Origin: Roseovarius sp. EL26 | Lineage (GTDB): Bacteria > Pseudomonadota > Alphaproteobacteria > Rhodobacterales > Rhodobacteraceae | Reading direction: 5' to 3' | Assembly: GCF_900327775.1 (NCBI RefSeq) | Contig: NZ_OUMZ01000005.1 | Span: 248,001-312,000, forward strand | Length of the DNA stretch: 64,000 nt | Shown here: positions 55,892 to 64,000 of the stretch, piece after piece | Layout: each line of letters opens with the position of its first letter | How positions within the stretch are numbered: the stretch's first letter is position 1 | Position numbers and translations under genes: made by a program | The notes under the pieces: model-generated | The model's database searches: none | What the model was told of the DNA's origin: nothing | What the model saw: the letters and a program-made list of their open reading frames with translations, nothing else

Positions 55892-57067
55892 ATGACAAAC
55901 GTTGTTATTGCATCGGCAGCCCGGACGGCTGTTGGTTCATTCGGTGGCTCTTTTGCCAATACGGCCGCGCATGATTTGGGCGCGACGGTATTGGAAGCGA
56001 TCGTTGAACGCGCTGGTGTCGAAAAAGGCGAAGTTTCAGAAACGATTTTGGGTCAGGTATTGACCGCCGGTCAGGGGCAAAACCCGGCCCGTCAGGCGCA
56101 TATCAATGCGGGCTTGCCTGTCGAAAGTTCGGCTTGGGGGCTCAACCAAGTGTGTGGTTCTGGCCTGCGCGCTGTCGCGCTGGGTGCGCAGCACATCCAA
56201 TTGGGTGATGCGAGCGTTGTCGCCGCCGGTGGTCAGGAAAACATGACCCTGTCCCCCCATGTTGCGCATCTGCGTGCCGGGCACAAAATGGGCGACATGA
56301 AATACATCGATTCGATGATCCGCGATGGGCTGTGGGATGCCTTCAACGGGTACCACATGGGCCAAACTGCAGAAAACGTTGCCGACCAGTGGCAGATCAC
56401 TCGTGATATGCAGGATGCATTTGCGGTTGCGAGCCAAAATAAAGCGGAAGCTGCTCAAAAGGCAGGGAAATTTGCCGACGAAATCACACCGTTTACTGTG
56501 AAAACGCGTAAAGGTGATATCATTGTCGATCAGGATGAATACATCCGCCACGGTGCAAATCTGGAAGCTATGCAAAAGATGCGCCCTGCCTTTGCCAAAG
56601 AAGGCTCTGTGACGGCTGCGAACGCGTCGGGTCTCAATGATGGTGCGGCGGCTGTGTTGCTGATGTCGGCTGATAATGCCGCGCAACGTGGCATCAAGCC
56701 ATTGGCGCGTATTGCCTCTTATGCGACAGCGGGTCTTGACCCATCGATCATGGGTGTTGGCCCTATTCACGCGAGTCGCAAAGCACTGGAAAAAGCAGGT
56801 TGGTCGGTAGACGATCTGGATCTGGTTGAAGCGAACGAAGCCTTTGCTGCACAAGCCTGCGCCGTGAACAAGGACATGGGTTGGAACCCGGATATCGTTA
56901 ACGTCAACGGCGGGGCGATTGCTATTGGTCACCCGATCGGTGCCTCGGGCTGTCGTGTCTTGAACACGCTGTTGTTCGAAATGCAGCGCCGTGACGCGAA
57001 GAAGGGTCTTGCAACTCTGTGCATCGGTGGCGGTATGGGCGTCGCGATGTGTCTTGAACGCCCCTGA
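55892..57067 (+). CDS. phaA: Acetyl-CoA C-acetyltransferase (beta-ketothiolase)
   Basis: A 391-residue thiolase with the nucleophile in [12 protein letters not shown] (C88), [29 protein letters not shown] (His 347) and [15 protein letters not shown] (C377 area). It condenses two acetyl-CoA to acetoacetyl-CoA for PHB and for the ethylmalonyl-CoA pathway. ATG 55892 follows GGAGGA. phaB follows after a 190-base gap with its own terminator and operator-like sequence, so the two may be separately controlled. Confidence 0.96.
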   Translation: MTNVVIASAARTAVGSFGGSFANTAAHDLGATVLEAIVERAGVEKGEVSETILGQVLTAGQGQNPARQAHINAGLPVESSAWGLNQVCGSGLRAVALGAQHIQLGDASVVAAGGQENMTLSPHVAHLRAGHKMGDMKYIDSMIRDGLWDAFNGYHMGQTAENVADQWQITRDMQDAFAVASQNKAEAAQKAGKFADEITPFTVKTRKGDIIVDQDEYIRHGANLEAMQKMRPAFAKEGSVTAANASGLNDGAAAVLLMSADNAAQRGIKPLARIASYATAGLDPSIMGVGPIHASRKALEKAGWSVDDLDLVEANEAFAAQACAVNKDMGWNPDIVNVNGGAIAIGHPIGASGCRVLNTLLFEMQRRDAKKGLATLCIGGGMGVAMCLERP

Positions 57068-57093
57068 TTTATTGCGCGCGAATCGCACTTGAT

Positions 57094-57122
57094 TGGGGCG
57101 TCTGAATAGGCGCCCCTTTTTC
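57094..57122 (+). terminator. Terminator after phaA
   Basis: GGGGCG and CGCCCC form a stem around a 10-base loop, followed by TTTTT, 27 bases beyond the phaA stop. Confidence 0.85.
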
Positions 57123-57159
57123 GTAAAGGAAACTAACTGAGCGAAAATTCGCGAAAATC

Positions 57160-57185
57160 TGCTGCGGTGCGGCAAATTGCATGCG
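57160..57185. promoter_or_regulatory. TGC/GCA-rich dyads upstream of phaB, possible PhaR-type operator
   Basis: TGCTGCGGTGCGGCA (57160-57174) and TTGCATGCG (57177-57185) lie 73-98 bases before the phaB start, in an otherwise AT-rich gap. They share TGC/GCA content with the palindrome upstream of phaA. The call rests on resemblance only. Confidence 0.35.
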
Positions 57186-57257
57186 TAATATTATTGCTCA
57201 TTTGGTTGTTGAATAGTAATAGAGTTACCAACGCATTTTGCCATATTGGAGGATTTC

Positions 57258-57980
57258 ATGGCTCGAACAGCACTTGTTACCGGCGGTTCCCGCGGGATTG
57301 GCGCAGCAATTTCCAAAGCGCTGAAAGCCGAAGGCTATAACGTTGCCGCGACCTATGCCGGCAATGACGAAGCCGCTGCTAATTTCACAGCAGAAACCGG
57401 CATCAGCACCTACAAATGGAACGTAGCTGACTATGATGAAAGCGCAGCAGGGATCGCCAAGGTCGAAGCAGAAGTTGGCCCTATCGATATCGTCGTTGCG
57501 AACGCTGGCATCACCCGTGATGCGCCATTCCACAAAATGACACCTGAGCAATGGCATCAGGTCATCGATACGAACCTGACAGGTGTTTTCAACACTGTTC
57601 ATCCTGTCTGGCCCGGCATGCGCGAGCGCAAATTTGGCCGCGTCATTGTGATCAGCTCGATCAATGGTCAAAAAGGCCAATTCGCGCAGGTGAACTATGC
57701 CGCGACCAAAGCGGGGGATCTGGGTATTGTGAAATCTCTGGCACAAGAGGGCGCGCGCGCGGGCATCACGGCTAACGCGATCTGCCCGGGCTACATCGCT
57801 ACTGAAATGGTTATGGCCGTGCCTGAGAAAGTACGCGACAGCATCATCAGCCAAATCCCGGCTGGCCGTCTAGGCGAGCCTGAAGAGATTGCGCGTTGCG
57901 TTGCCTTCCTGGCTTCAGAAGATTCGCAATTTATCAACGGTTCAACCATCTCGGCGAACGGTGCGCAATTCTTCGTATAA
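57258..57980 (+). CDS. phaB: Acetoacetyl-CoA reductase
   Basis: The 240-residue short-chain dehydrogenase has the cofactor motif ALVTGGSRGIGAAI, NAGITRDAPFHKM, and the Ser-Tyr-Lys catalytic set in ISSINGQKGQF and VNYAATKAG. PhaB makes (R)-3-hydroxybutyryl-CoA from acetoacetyl-CoA. TGGAGGA precedes ATG 57258. It is followed by a strong bidirectional terminator. Confidence 0.95.
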   Translation: MARTALVTGGSRGIGAAISKALKAEGYNVAATYAGNDEAAANFTAETGISTYKWNVADYDESAAGIAKVEAEVGPIDIVVANAGITRDAPFHKMTPEQWHQVIDTNLTGVFNTVHPVWPGMRERKFGRVIVISSINGQKGQFAQVNYAATKAGDLGIVKSLAQEGARAGITANAICPGYIATEMVMAVPEKVRDSIISQIPAGRLGEPEEIARCVAFLASEDSQFINGSTISANGAQFFV

Positions 57981-57994
57981 TTCGTACGAGAAGA

Positions 57995-58033
57995 AAATAA
58001 AGAGGCCAGTCAATTGACCGGCCTCTTTATTGT
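57995..58033. terminator. Bidirectional terminator after phaB
   Basis: AATAAAGAGGCC pairs with GGCCTCTTTATT around an inner GTCAATTGAC, giving a long stem with T/A flanks on both strands. It serves phaB on the plus strand and the YdcH-like gene on the minus. Confidence 0.9.
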
Positions 58034-58038
58034 GAAGA

Positions 58039-58209
58039 TTAAGCGTCGACCGAAAGTCGTTCGATTTCTTCTTTCAATCGCAGCTTTTGTTTCTTGAGCT
58101 CTGAAATTTCCAGATCATTTGTTCCGGGGGCGCGTTGCGCGTCTTCAACCTGTTCTGAGAGGACGTGGTGTTTCTTTTTCAATTCCTGAACATGTGAACT
58201 CAAGCTCAT
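58039..58209 (-). CDS. YdcH-like (DUF465) small coiled-coil protein
   Basis: A 56-residue gene too short for standard ORF cutoffs. It reads MSLSSHVQELKKKHHVLSEQ and ends EISELKKQKLRLKEEIERL, the charged helical hairpin of the YdcH/DUF465 family; function unknown. AGGAG precedes ATG 58209 by eight bases. The stop is six bases from the terminator stem. Confidence 0.85.
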   Translation of the reverse strand: MSLSSHVQELKKKHHVLSEQVEDAQRAPGTNDLEISELKKQKLRLKEEIERLSVDA

Positions 58210-58312
58210 CAGCGATCTCCTGTCAAAATTTTATAACAAACCAAGTGCACCACAAATTTATCCATCTGTCACGCTGCGGGCGCAGCATCGGCGCAAAAAT
58301 GTTGTGCGGATT

Positions 58313-59092
58313 TTAAACTTTAACTTCACCCAAAGGCATTGGTTGGCCTTCGCGCAGCACGCAAGATGTTGCTTTGCTGTGGTTTTCGCGGTCACCATCA
58401 TGGTGGCTACCGTCATGTAAAACCCAACCATCGCGCAAGCAGAAGGCCGCGCGCCCGCCTTTGCGCCCCTGCACTAAAACAAGCCGTGCGGGTTTCCCAG
58501 GACGGGGAATCAACGGTAATACCGTCACCCCGCCAAGGTGCTTTGCCATCTGGGTCAGCAGTTCGGGCAGGCGATCTGCCCGTTGGATGAAGGTGACCGT
58601 ACCTTTGGGCTTGGTCCGTTTGGCGGCCTGTTCGACCCAAGTTGCCAGCGGCGTATCCTCACCCATAGCGGTTTCGCGCCCGGTGTCAGGGGCCTTGGTG
58701 CTATTTGCGCGCAGAAAATAAGGCGGATTGGCTAACACATGGTCAAATTGCTGCTGTTTGAGGCCCTTGGGCGGTTGCGCCAGATCTCCAGTCTCGAGCT
58801 GTAGTTCCAGATTGTTCTCCGTGGCATTGCGTTGTGCCAGCGCCGCATATCTGGGTTGTAGCTCCAGACCAGAAAGTGCTGTGCCTTGCACTCTGTGCCC
58901 GAGGCAGAGGATTGCGACGCCAGCACCACAGCCCAATTCCAGCACGCTATCGCCGACGCGCGCGGGTACGCTGGCGGCCAAAAGAACTGCATCCATGCCA
59001 GACCGGTATCCCTGCCGGGGTTGATAAAATTTAAGTCGACCGCCCAAAAAGTCGTTCTGACTTATTTCAGCTTGGGACCAGAGGTCAGCCAT
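58313..59092 (-). CDS. tRNA1(Val) adenine-N6 methyltransferase family protein
   Basis: About 259 residues from ATG 59092. It has FLGGRLKFYQPRQGYRSGMDAVLLAA at the N-terminus in short blocks, SAM motif VLELGCGAGVAILCLG, LSGLELQPRYAALA, and the NPPY motif (LANPPYFLR) of N6-adenine methyltransferases, as in TrmN6/YfiC. The start overlaps the DUF2007 gene stop by eight bases; ATG 59107 is an alternative. The two form an operon. Confidence 0.88.
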   Translation of the reverse strand: MADLWSQAEISQNDFLGGRLKFYQPRQGYRSGMDAVLLAASVPARVGDSVLELGCGAGVAILCLGHRVQGTALSGLELQPRYAALAQRNATENNLELQLETGDLAQPPKGLKQQQFDHVLANPPYFLRANSTKAPDTGRETAMGEDTPLATWVEQAAKRTKPKGTVTFIQRADRLPELLTQMAKHLGGVTVLPLIPRPGKPARLVLVQGRKGGRAAFCLRDGWVLHDGSHHDGDRENHSKATSCVLREGQPMPLGEVKV

Positions 59093-59300
59093 CGGTTGCA
59101 ATTCCATTGTCAATCATAGCCTGAAGGGCCCGCTCGTAGTCACGAGGGGCAACCATCAACCGGCGCGGAAAGACACCAATTGAACCTTCTAGGATGCTCA
59201 TATTTACGTCGATTTCAAAGCAGTCTATACCCTCGCCTTGAAGCAGTGCCTTGGCAAAGGCAATCGACGTAGAATCATTTGTGCGCAGAAGCTGTTTCAT
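59085..59300 (-). CDS. DUF2007 domain protein
   Basis: The 71-residue protein reads MKQLLRTNDSTSIAFAKALLQGEGI and EIDVNMSILEGSIGVFPRRLMV, the pattern of DUF2007, a small putative signal-transducing domain of unknown role. ATG 59300 lies 56 bases from the divergent polyprenyl synthase start. The frame is open further upstream, but that extension runs through the other gene and is not real. Confidence 0.85.
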   Translation of the reverse strand: MKQLLRTNDSTSIAFAKALLQGEGIDCFEIDVNMSILEGSIGVFPRRLMVAPRDYERALQAMIDNGIATDG

Positions 59301-59355
59301 GAGGATGACTAAAAGGCACCGGTTCAAAAATGTCGAGCCGCGTGACAGGTGTGTG

Positions 59356-60360
59356 ATGGAACTTGAGCAGGCCATAGCGAAGAAGCCGCATGAAGAGCTG
59401 GCGCGACATCTGTCGGGCAAGATGGATGCGGTTAACCAACTGATCCAGACGCGTATGGCGTCCCGCCACGCCCCTCGTATCCCTGAGGTTACGGCGCATC
59501 TGGTTGGGGCAGGTGGCAAACGTTTACGGCCATTGATGACACTCGCCGCGGCCGACCTGTGTGGATACACAGGGGAATATGATGTGCATTTAGCCGCCAC
59601 GGTTGAATTCATCCACACCGCGACATTGCTGCATGATGATGTGGTCGATGAAAGCGCAAAACGTCGCGGACGCCCGACTGCTAATCTGTTGTGGGATAAC
59701 AAGTCTAGCGTCCTGGTGGGCGACTATTTGTTTTCACGCTCTTTCCAGTTGATGGTTGAAACGGGATCACTGCGGGTTCTGGATATTTTGGCCAATGCTT
59801 CGGCCACAATCGCCGAGGGTGAAGTCCTGCAGCTGACTGCGGCGCAAGACCTGCGCACGGACGAATCAATTTACCTACAGGTTGTGCGGGGCAAGACCGC
59901 AGCGTTGTTTTCAGCCGCCACTGAAGTGGGCGGTGTAATTGCTGAGGCCCCAGAGGACCAGATCAAGGCGCTGTATGACTATGGTGATGCTTTGGGTATT
60001 GCCTTTCAGATTGTTGATGATCTGTTGGATTATCAAGGTCAAAGCCAGAAAACGGGCAAGAATGTTGGGGACGATTTTCGGGAACGGAAGTTGACCTTAC
60101 CATTGATCAAGGCCGTGGCAGATGCCTCTGATACAGAGCGTGCCTTTTGGCAGCGCACGATTGAAAAAGGTGACCAACGGGATGGCGATTTGGAGCATGC
60201 GCTTGTATTGCTGCGCAAACACGATGCGTTGGAGCGTACACGCAAAGATGCCTTGAGCTGGACGGCGGAGGCAAAAACTGCGATGGCGGCTCTACCAGAG
60301 AATCCAGTTCGCGATATGCTGTCAGATTTGGCTGACTTTGTGGTGTCGCGCGTTAGCTAA
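59356..60360 (+). CDS. Polyprenyl (octaprenyl/decaprenyl) diphosphate synthase
   Basis: The 334-residue enzyme has the two Asp-rich motifs of trans-prenyltransferases: TLLHDDVVDESAKRRGR (first, DDxxD) and AFQIVDDLLDYQG (second), plus GGKRLRPLMTL. It makes the long isoprenoid tail of ubiquinone; chain length is not evident but decaprenyl (ddsA) is expected in this group. ATG 59356 gives the usual size; a GTG one codon upstream is possible. It diverges from DUF2007 and overlaps ispE tail-to-tail by eight bases. Confidence 0.93.
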   Translation: MELEQAIAKKPHEELARHLSGKMDAVNQLIQTRMASRHAPRIPEVTAHLVGAGGKRLRPLMTLAAADLCGYTGEYDVHLAATVEFIHTATLLHDDVVDESAKRRGRPTANLLWDNKSSVLVGDYLFSRSFQLMVETGSLRVLDILANASATIAEGEVLQLTAAQDLRTDESIYLQVVRGKTAALFSAATEVGGVIAEAPEDQIKALYDYGDALGIAFQIVDDLLDYQGQSQKTGKNVGDDFRERKLTLPLIKAVADASDTERAFWQRTIEKGDQRDGDLEHALVLLRKHDALERTRKDALSWTAEAKTAMAALPENPVRDMLSDLADFVVSRVS

Positions 60361-61180
60361 GCTTGGTTGCAACGATCCACCAGTTTTGATGGGCGGTTTG
60401 CAAGCTTTGTACGGCACGTTGTGCGGCGGCCTCATCATTGTAGAGCCCAAAACAAGTGGCACCTGAACCGGACATGCGGGCGATCTGACAGCCGGCTGTC
60501 TGTGCGATCGCACTCAACACATCCTGGATAACAGGTTGGGCCTGTATGGCCGCTGCCTCCAGATCATTGCGCGTGGTTCTTAGAAAGGTGATGCAGTCGC
60601 TGGAGTTTTTGAAACCCGGCAGAACCGAAGGCATTGCCGTGTTCTGAGTGCTTTCCAACTTTGGGAAGATCGTCTTGGTTTCGATCGCGACGTTCGGATT
60701 GATCATAACAGCATGTAACGTTGGGAAATTTGCGATGGATTTGATTACATTGCCAATTCCACGCATCCGTGCGGCCTTTGCTACAAGACAGACTGGAACA
60801 TCAGCGCCCAGTACAGCGCTGTCTTTGGGCAAGGGGGTGTTGCCAAGCTGTGCCAGAACTTTCAGGGATGCTGCCGCGTCACTGGATCCACCGCCGATTC
60901 CGGCGGCGTGGGGCAGCCGTTTCTCCAGGTGGATTTTTGCCGGGACGCCGATCAAGGCCGCCGCGCGTAACACAAGGTTTCTATCGTCGGTGGGGACACC
61001 TTCGGACATCGGACCGGAGACAGTCAGCGACGCTTGAGTGGCACTCTCAACTGTCAGCCGGTCACCGATGTCGGCGAAAACAACCAATGAATCGAGCATG
61101 TGATAGCCATCCGGTCGCCGGTCGGTGACGTGCAGGGTCAGGTTGATCTTGGCGGGTGCAAATGCCTCAATCTGCGTCAT
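60353..61180 (-). CDS. ispE: 4-diphosphocytidyl-2-C-methyl-D-erythritol kinase
   Basis: A 275-residue GHMP kinase with APAKINLTLHV at the N-terminus, ATP-binding LPHAAGIGGGSSDAAASL, and C-terminal RMSGSGATCFGLY. It phosphorylates CDP-ME in the MEP isoprenoid pathway. The 5' end overlaps the TPR gene stop by 14 bases, and the 3' end overlaps the polyprenyl synthase gene, so two isoprenoid genes converge here. Confidence 0.94.
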   Translation of the reverse strand: MTQIEAFAPAKINLTLHVTDRRPDGYHMLDSLVVFADIGDRLTVESATQASLTVSGPMSEGVPTDDRNLVLRAAALIGVPAKIHLEKRLPHAAGIGGGSSDAAASLKVLAQLGNTPLPKDSAVLGADVPVCLVAKAARMRGIGNVIKSIANFPTLHAVMINPNVAIETKTIFPKLESTQNTAMPSVLPGFKNSSDCITFLRTTRNDLEAAAIQAQPVIQDVLSAIAQTAGCQIARMSGSGATCFGLYNDEAAAQRAVQSLQTAHQNWWIVATKLS

Positions 61181-62882
61181 TTACAGCGGCAAGCGGTTCG
61201 GCACCTTCTTCGGCCAGAACTTCATCTAGGCCAACCTCCAGTTTGCGCCGGATACGGTCGGGATCAATGTCAGGCGAAGGCTTATCTTCGTCATAGAATG
61301 ACAGGGCGCGACTCCATTGGAATTCGGCTTCAGTCTTGCGGTCAACCGCCCACAGAACATCCCCCAAGTGGTCATTCAGGACTGGGTCGACCGGTTCGAG
61401 TTCAGCGGCGCGTTCCATGTGGCCGATGGCCTCTTCATAGCGGCCCAGACGGTACAGTACCCAGCCTAGGCTATCGACGATATAGCCGCTGTCAGGGCGG
61501 GCTTTGACGGCACGTTCGATCATGTCGAGGGCTTCATCAAAATTGACGCGCTTTTCCACCATTGTGTAGCCCAGATAATTTAACACATCAGGTTGCTCTG
61601 GGTTAATCTCTAGTGCTTTGCGAAAATCGGCTTCGGCCTTTTCCCAATGTCCTAGCCGCTCTTGGGAAATGCCCCGGACATAGTAGACAAACCATTGTTG
61701 GGTTCCGAGTTCATCGTAAATTTCAATGGCTTGGTCATAAGCATCAGCCGCTTCTGAAAACTGCTCTTGCTGGCGATGCAGATCGCCGGTTGAAACATGT
61801 ACCAGCGGCAGCTCTGCGTGGCTTTCGCTTAGTTGTGTCAGGACTTCGATTGCAGCATCGGGTTTCTCTGAGCGGCGCAATGCATCAGCACGGCCCAGTT
61901 CGGCTACGAAAAACGACGGATGATTTCGCGGAACAGATTTATACGCAGCGGTTGCCAGATCATATTGGCGCAAAGATTCAAGCAGTTCCGCAGACAGGAT
62001 GATCGCGTCAATATGGTCAGGTTTAAGTGCCTGAGCTGCGCGCGAATAAAACAGTGTGTAGCTTTCACCTGAATCCACAGCCAAGGCCTGTCCGAGGGAA
62101 TAGAACACCTCGGCGAGCCCTTCCATTGGACTATGGATCAGGGAAAATGGGATGCTCTCACCTTCTGCAAGGCTGGCGCGTAGGGCGGTGATTTCAGGGT
62201 CGCGGTTGTTGCCAAATGCGGCATTAAGCTTTTCAATCGCCTCTTCATTGCGGTCCAGCTGGCTGAGGATTTGCGACCATGCAATCATTCCGCGACGAGT
62301 GTTTTGAACCGGACCTAGATCAGCGCCCGAGAAAATTTGATCAGCACTTTCGAAATCGCCTACCGAAGCCAATGCCAGCGCTTTGTGATACAGAACGAAG
62401 TTCTTGACGCCGCGCTGTTTGGCCACCTCATCAAACTTGGCCTGTGCCGCACTCATGTCGCCTAAGCCAAGATGCGCCCATGCCACCATCAAACCATCTG
62501 CCAGATCGCCAATGCCACGTTCGTCATTGGCACGTTTGATCAGTGCTTCATAATCACCACTTTGGGCATCCGCAGCAGTTAGAACAATATTGGCCACCTG
62601 GCTTCGCAATCCCGCCGCTTCGATCGCCTGCGCCATTGGCAAGGCGTTATCCAACTGACCTAGGCGAAGGTAGGCTGCTGCCGCACTTTCCAGAACCGCT
62701 GGATTTGCAGGGTCTCGGGTGAGGACTTCGGAAAAATAGCGCGCTTCAGCAGAATAGTCGCTGTTGTAACGTGCTTGCTGCGCAGCCAGATATGCCCCGA
62801 CACTATCTTCTGCAGTGGCGGGGAATGCGAGGCCTTGCAGGCCAGAGATCAGGGTAATGGTGAGAAAAGGTTTCAAGCGCAC
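61167..62882 (-). CDS. Secreted TPR-repeat protein
   Basis: From GTG 62882 (GAGG upstream) the product is 571 residues with a signal peptide (VRLKPFLTITLISGLQGLAFPATA). The rest is TPR repeats, clearest near the C-terminus (QPDVLNYLGYTMVEKRVNFDEALDMIERAVKARP in short blocks and DSLGWVLYRLGRYEEAIGHMERA). It probably works as a periplasmic or outer-membrane-associated scaffold; such proteins are common upstream of ispE in Rhodobacteraceae. An open extension to 63020 would cover the palindrome and is rejected. Confidence 0.85.
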   Translation of the reverse strand: MRLKPFLTITLISGLQGLAFPATAEDSVGAYLAAQQARYNSDYSAEARYFSEVLTRDPANPAVLESAAAAYLRLGQLDNALPMAQAIEAAGLRSQVANIVLTAADAQSGDYEALIKRANDERGIGDLADGLMVAWAHLGLGDMSAAQAKFDEVAKQRGVKNFVLYHKALALASVGDFESADQIFSGADLGPVQNTRRGMIAWSQILSQLDRNEEAIEKLNAAFGNNRDPEITALRASLAEGESIPFSLIHSPMEGLAEVFYSLGQALAVDSGESYTLFYSRAAQALKPDHIDAIILSAELLESLRQYDLATAAYKSVPRNHPSFFVAELGRADALRRSEKPDAAIEVLTQLSESHAELPLVHVSTGDLHRQQEQFSEAADAYDQAIEIYDELGTQQWFVYYVRGISQERLGHWEKAEADFRKALEINPEQPDVLNYLGYTMVEKRVNFDEALDMIERAVKARPDSGYIVDSLGWVLYRLGRYEEAIGHMERAAELEPVDPVLNDHLGDVLWAVDRKTEAEFQWSRALSFYDEDKPSPDIDPDRIRRKLEVGLDEVLAEEGAEPLAAVNDAD

Positions 62883-62941
62883 GCGGACGGCCTCATTATG
62901 ATTTCTGAACAAAGGTAATATGTGACACCGGCCAAAGCAAT

Positions 62942-62967
62942 GCGGGGCGCTCAATTGAGCGCCCCGC
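62942..62967 (-). terminator. Perfect palindrome after the ETF-QO gene
   Basis: GCGGGGCGCTCAA and TTGAGCGCCCCGC form a perfect 26-base palindrome 22 bases beyond the ETF-QO stop on the minus strand. A weak T-run follows (TTGCTTTGG). It probably ends the ETF-QO transcript. Confidence 0.75.
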
Positions 62968-62988
62968 AAGCTGATTTTCACCAAGATT

Positions 62989-64000
62989 TTACATGTTGGG
63001 ATAATTTGGACCGTCGCCACCCTGCGGCGTGACCCATGTGATGTTCTGGCTTGGGTCTTTGATGTCGCAGGTTTTGCAGTGCACGCAGTTCTGGAAGTTA
63101 ACTACGAACTCTGGTCCATTTTCATTTTCCACGATCTCATACACACCAGCGGGGCAGTAGCGTTGCGCCGGTTCTGCGTATTTCGGCAGGTTGACCGAAA
63201 TCGGCGTGGTGGCATCAGCCAGTTGCAGATGCACAGGTTGGCTTTCTTCGTGGTTGGTCATCGAGAAGCTGACGTTGGTCAGGCGATCAAAGCTGATTTT
63301 ACCATCGGGTTTTGGATAATCGATTGGCTTGTGCTTTGAGGCTTCCTCGGTCGCTTCGGCATCGGTCTTGCCGTGCTTGACCGTACCCAGCAAGGAAAAG
63401 CCCAGCGTGTTGGTCCACATGTCCATTGCACCCAAGGTCAACGACGCCAACAGGCCGTACTTTGACCACAGCGGCTTGACGTTGCGCACTTTTTTGAGGT
63501 CTTTGCCGATGGCGCCGGTACGGACCTCCGACTCATACTCATTCAGCTCATCACTGGAACGACCACCTTCGATTGCAGCATGTGCTGCTTCAGCTGCGGC
63601 CATGCCGGACAGCATGGCATTATGGTTACCTTTGATGCGCGGCACGTTGACCATGCCAACCGAACAACCCAGCAGGGCCACGCCGGGTGCAACCATCTTG
63701 GGCATCGACTGGTATCCGCCCTCAGAAATTGCACGTGCGCCGTAAGCCACACGTTTGCCGCCTTTCAGCAGCTCTTCGATCATTGGGTGATGTTTGAAGC
63801 GCTGGAATTCCATGTAAGGGAACAGGTGTGGATTTTTGTAGTTCAGGTGAACCACAAAGCCGACATAGACCTGATTGTTTTCCAGATGGTATACGAACGA
63901 ACCGCCGCCAGCGTTTGAACCAAGAGGCCAGCCCATAGTGTGGGTCACAGTGCCTTCTTTGTGTTTGGCTGGGTCGATCTCCCAGATCTCTTTCATGCCG
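62989..64000 (-). CDS. Electron transfer flavoprotein-ubiquinone oxidoreductase, 5' end outside window
   Basis: The C-terminal 336 residues are present; the start lies beyond the right edge. Visible features are GWPLGSNAGGGSFVYHLEN, the long membrane-associated ubiquinone region (ALLGCSVGMVNVPRIKGNHNAMLSG in short blocks), and the [4Fe-4S] motif CPAGVYEIVE ... NFQNCVHCKTCDIKDP. ETF-QO passes electrons from ETF to the quinone pool, connecting fatty-acid and N-methylglycine oxidation with respiration. An internal Met near the edge is not the start. Confidence 0.95.
   Translation of the reverse strand, partial: GMKEIWEIDPAKHKEGTVTHTMGWPLGSNAGGGSFVYHLENNQVYVGFVVHLNYKNPHLFPYMEFQRFKHHPMIEELLKGGKRVAYGARAISEGGYQSMPKMVAPGVALLGCSVGMVNVPRIKGNHNAMLSGMAAAEAAHAAIEGGRSSDELNEYESEVRTGAIGKDLKKVRNVKPLWSKYGLLASLTLGAMDMWTNTLGFSLLGTVKHGKTDAEATEEASKHKPIDYPKPDGKISFDRLTNVSFSMTNHEESQPVHLQLADATTPISVNLPKYAEPAQRYCPAGVYEIVENENGPEFVVNFQNCVHCKTCDIKDPSQNITWVTPQGGDGPNYPNM

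Noticed and set aside
56036..57175. A 379-codon open frame on the minus strand opposite phaA.
   Set aside because: It is antisense to an unmistakable thiolase and its translation is rich in Arg, His and Thr with no motif.

Overview
The window looks like a chromosomal segment of a marine alphaproteobacterium of the Rhodobacteraceae (Roseobacter group). The inference rests on gene content and order: a TCA-cycle block (mdh, sucC, sucD, sucA, sucB, lpd on the minus strand, sdhCDAB on the plus strand nearby), ethylmalonyl-CoA pathway genes (mcl1, a malyl-CoA thioesterase, mesaconyl-CoA hydratase), phaAB, and a moderately GC-rich base composition broken by several AT-rich islands. No 16S gene or tRNA is present, so genus cannot be fixed. 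All identities come from reading the translations by eye; no database search was run.

Layout. 1-4.5 kb: an Old Yellow Enzyme reductase cut by the left edge, mcl1, an AT-rich island with one unrecognised membrane/coiled-coil protein, and rpsO. 4.8-17.6 kb: an accessory catabolic region with a tightly overlapping plus-strand operon (hydantoinase/oxoprolinase A and B, a HisC-like aminotransferase, a maleate-isomerase-like protein), then minus-strand 2-hydroxyacid dehydrogenase and MmgE/PrpD genes, a LysR regulator, and a dimethylglycine-dehydrogenase-like flavoprotein with a class V aminotransferase-fold protein. 17.8-22 kb: zinc-ribbon membrane protein diverging from ftsE-ftsX-plsC-PPOX flavoprotein.

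22-45 kb is the central carbon core. The minus strand carries mdh, a short D-Ala-D-Ala-ligase-like gene, sucC, a small lipoprotein, sucD, a methyltransferase, sucA, sucB (two lipoyl domains), an unknown protein plus MAPEG protein, and lpd. The plus strand carries a malyl-CoA thioesterase, NnrU-like, DUF1737 and mesaconyl-CoA hydratase run, two TM2-domain proteins and sdhC-sdhD-sdhA-lipoprotein-sdhB. The strongest non-coding signal is a pair of TGTGATCACA palindromes spaced exactly 20 bp apart, found both upstream of sucC and upstream of sdhC, which suggests one regulator controlling both TCA operons.

45-64 kb: transporters (DMT, LysE), creD, apt, mtnP, an AT-rich two-gene unit coding a 43-residue secreted Cys-rich peptide coupled by ATGA to a membrane-anchored protein, a frameshifted OLD-family nuclease (probable defence gene), rlmN, an EAL-domain protein, phaA-phaB, a YdcH-like small protein, TrmN6-like methyltransferase, DUF2007 protein, polyprenyl diphosphate synthase, ispE, a large TPR protein, and ETF-ubiquinone oxidoreductase cut by the right edge. 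I found no CRISPR array, insertion sequence, integrase, rRNA or tRNA.
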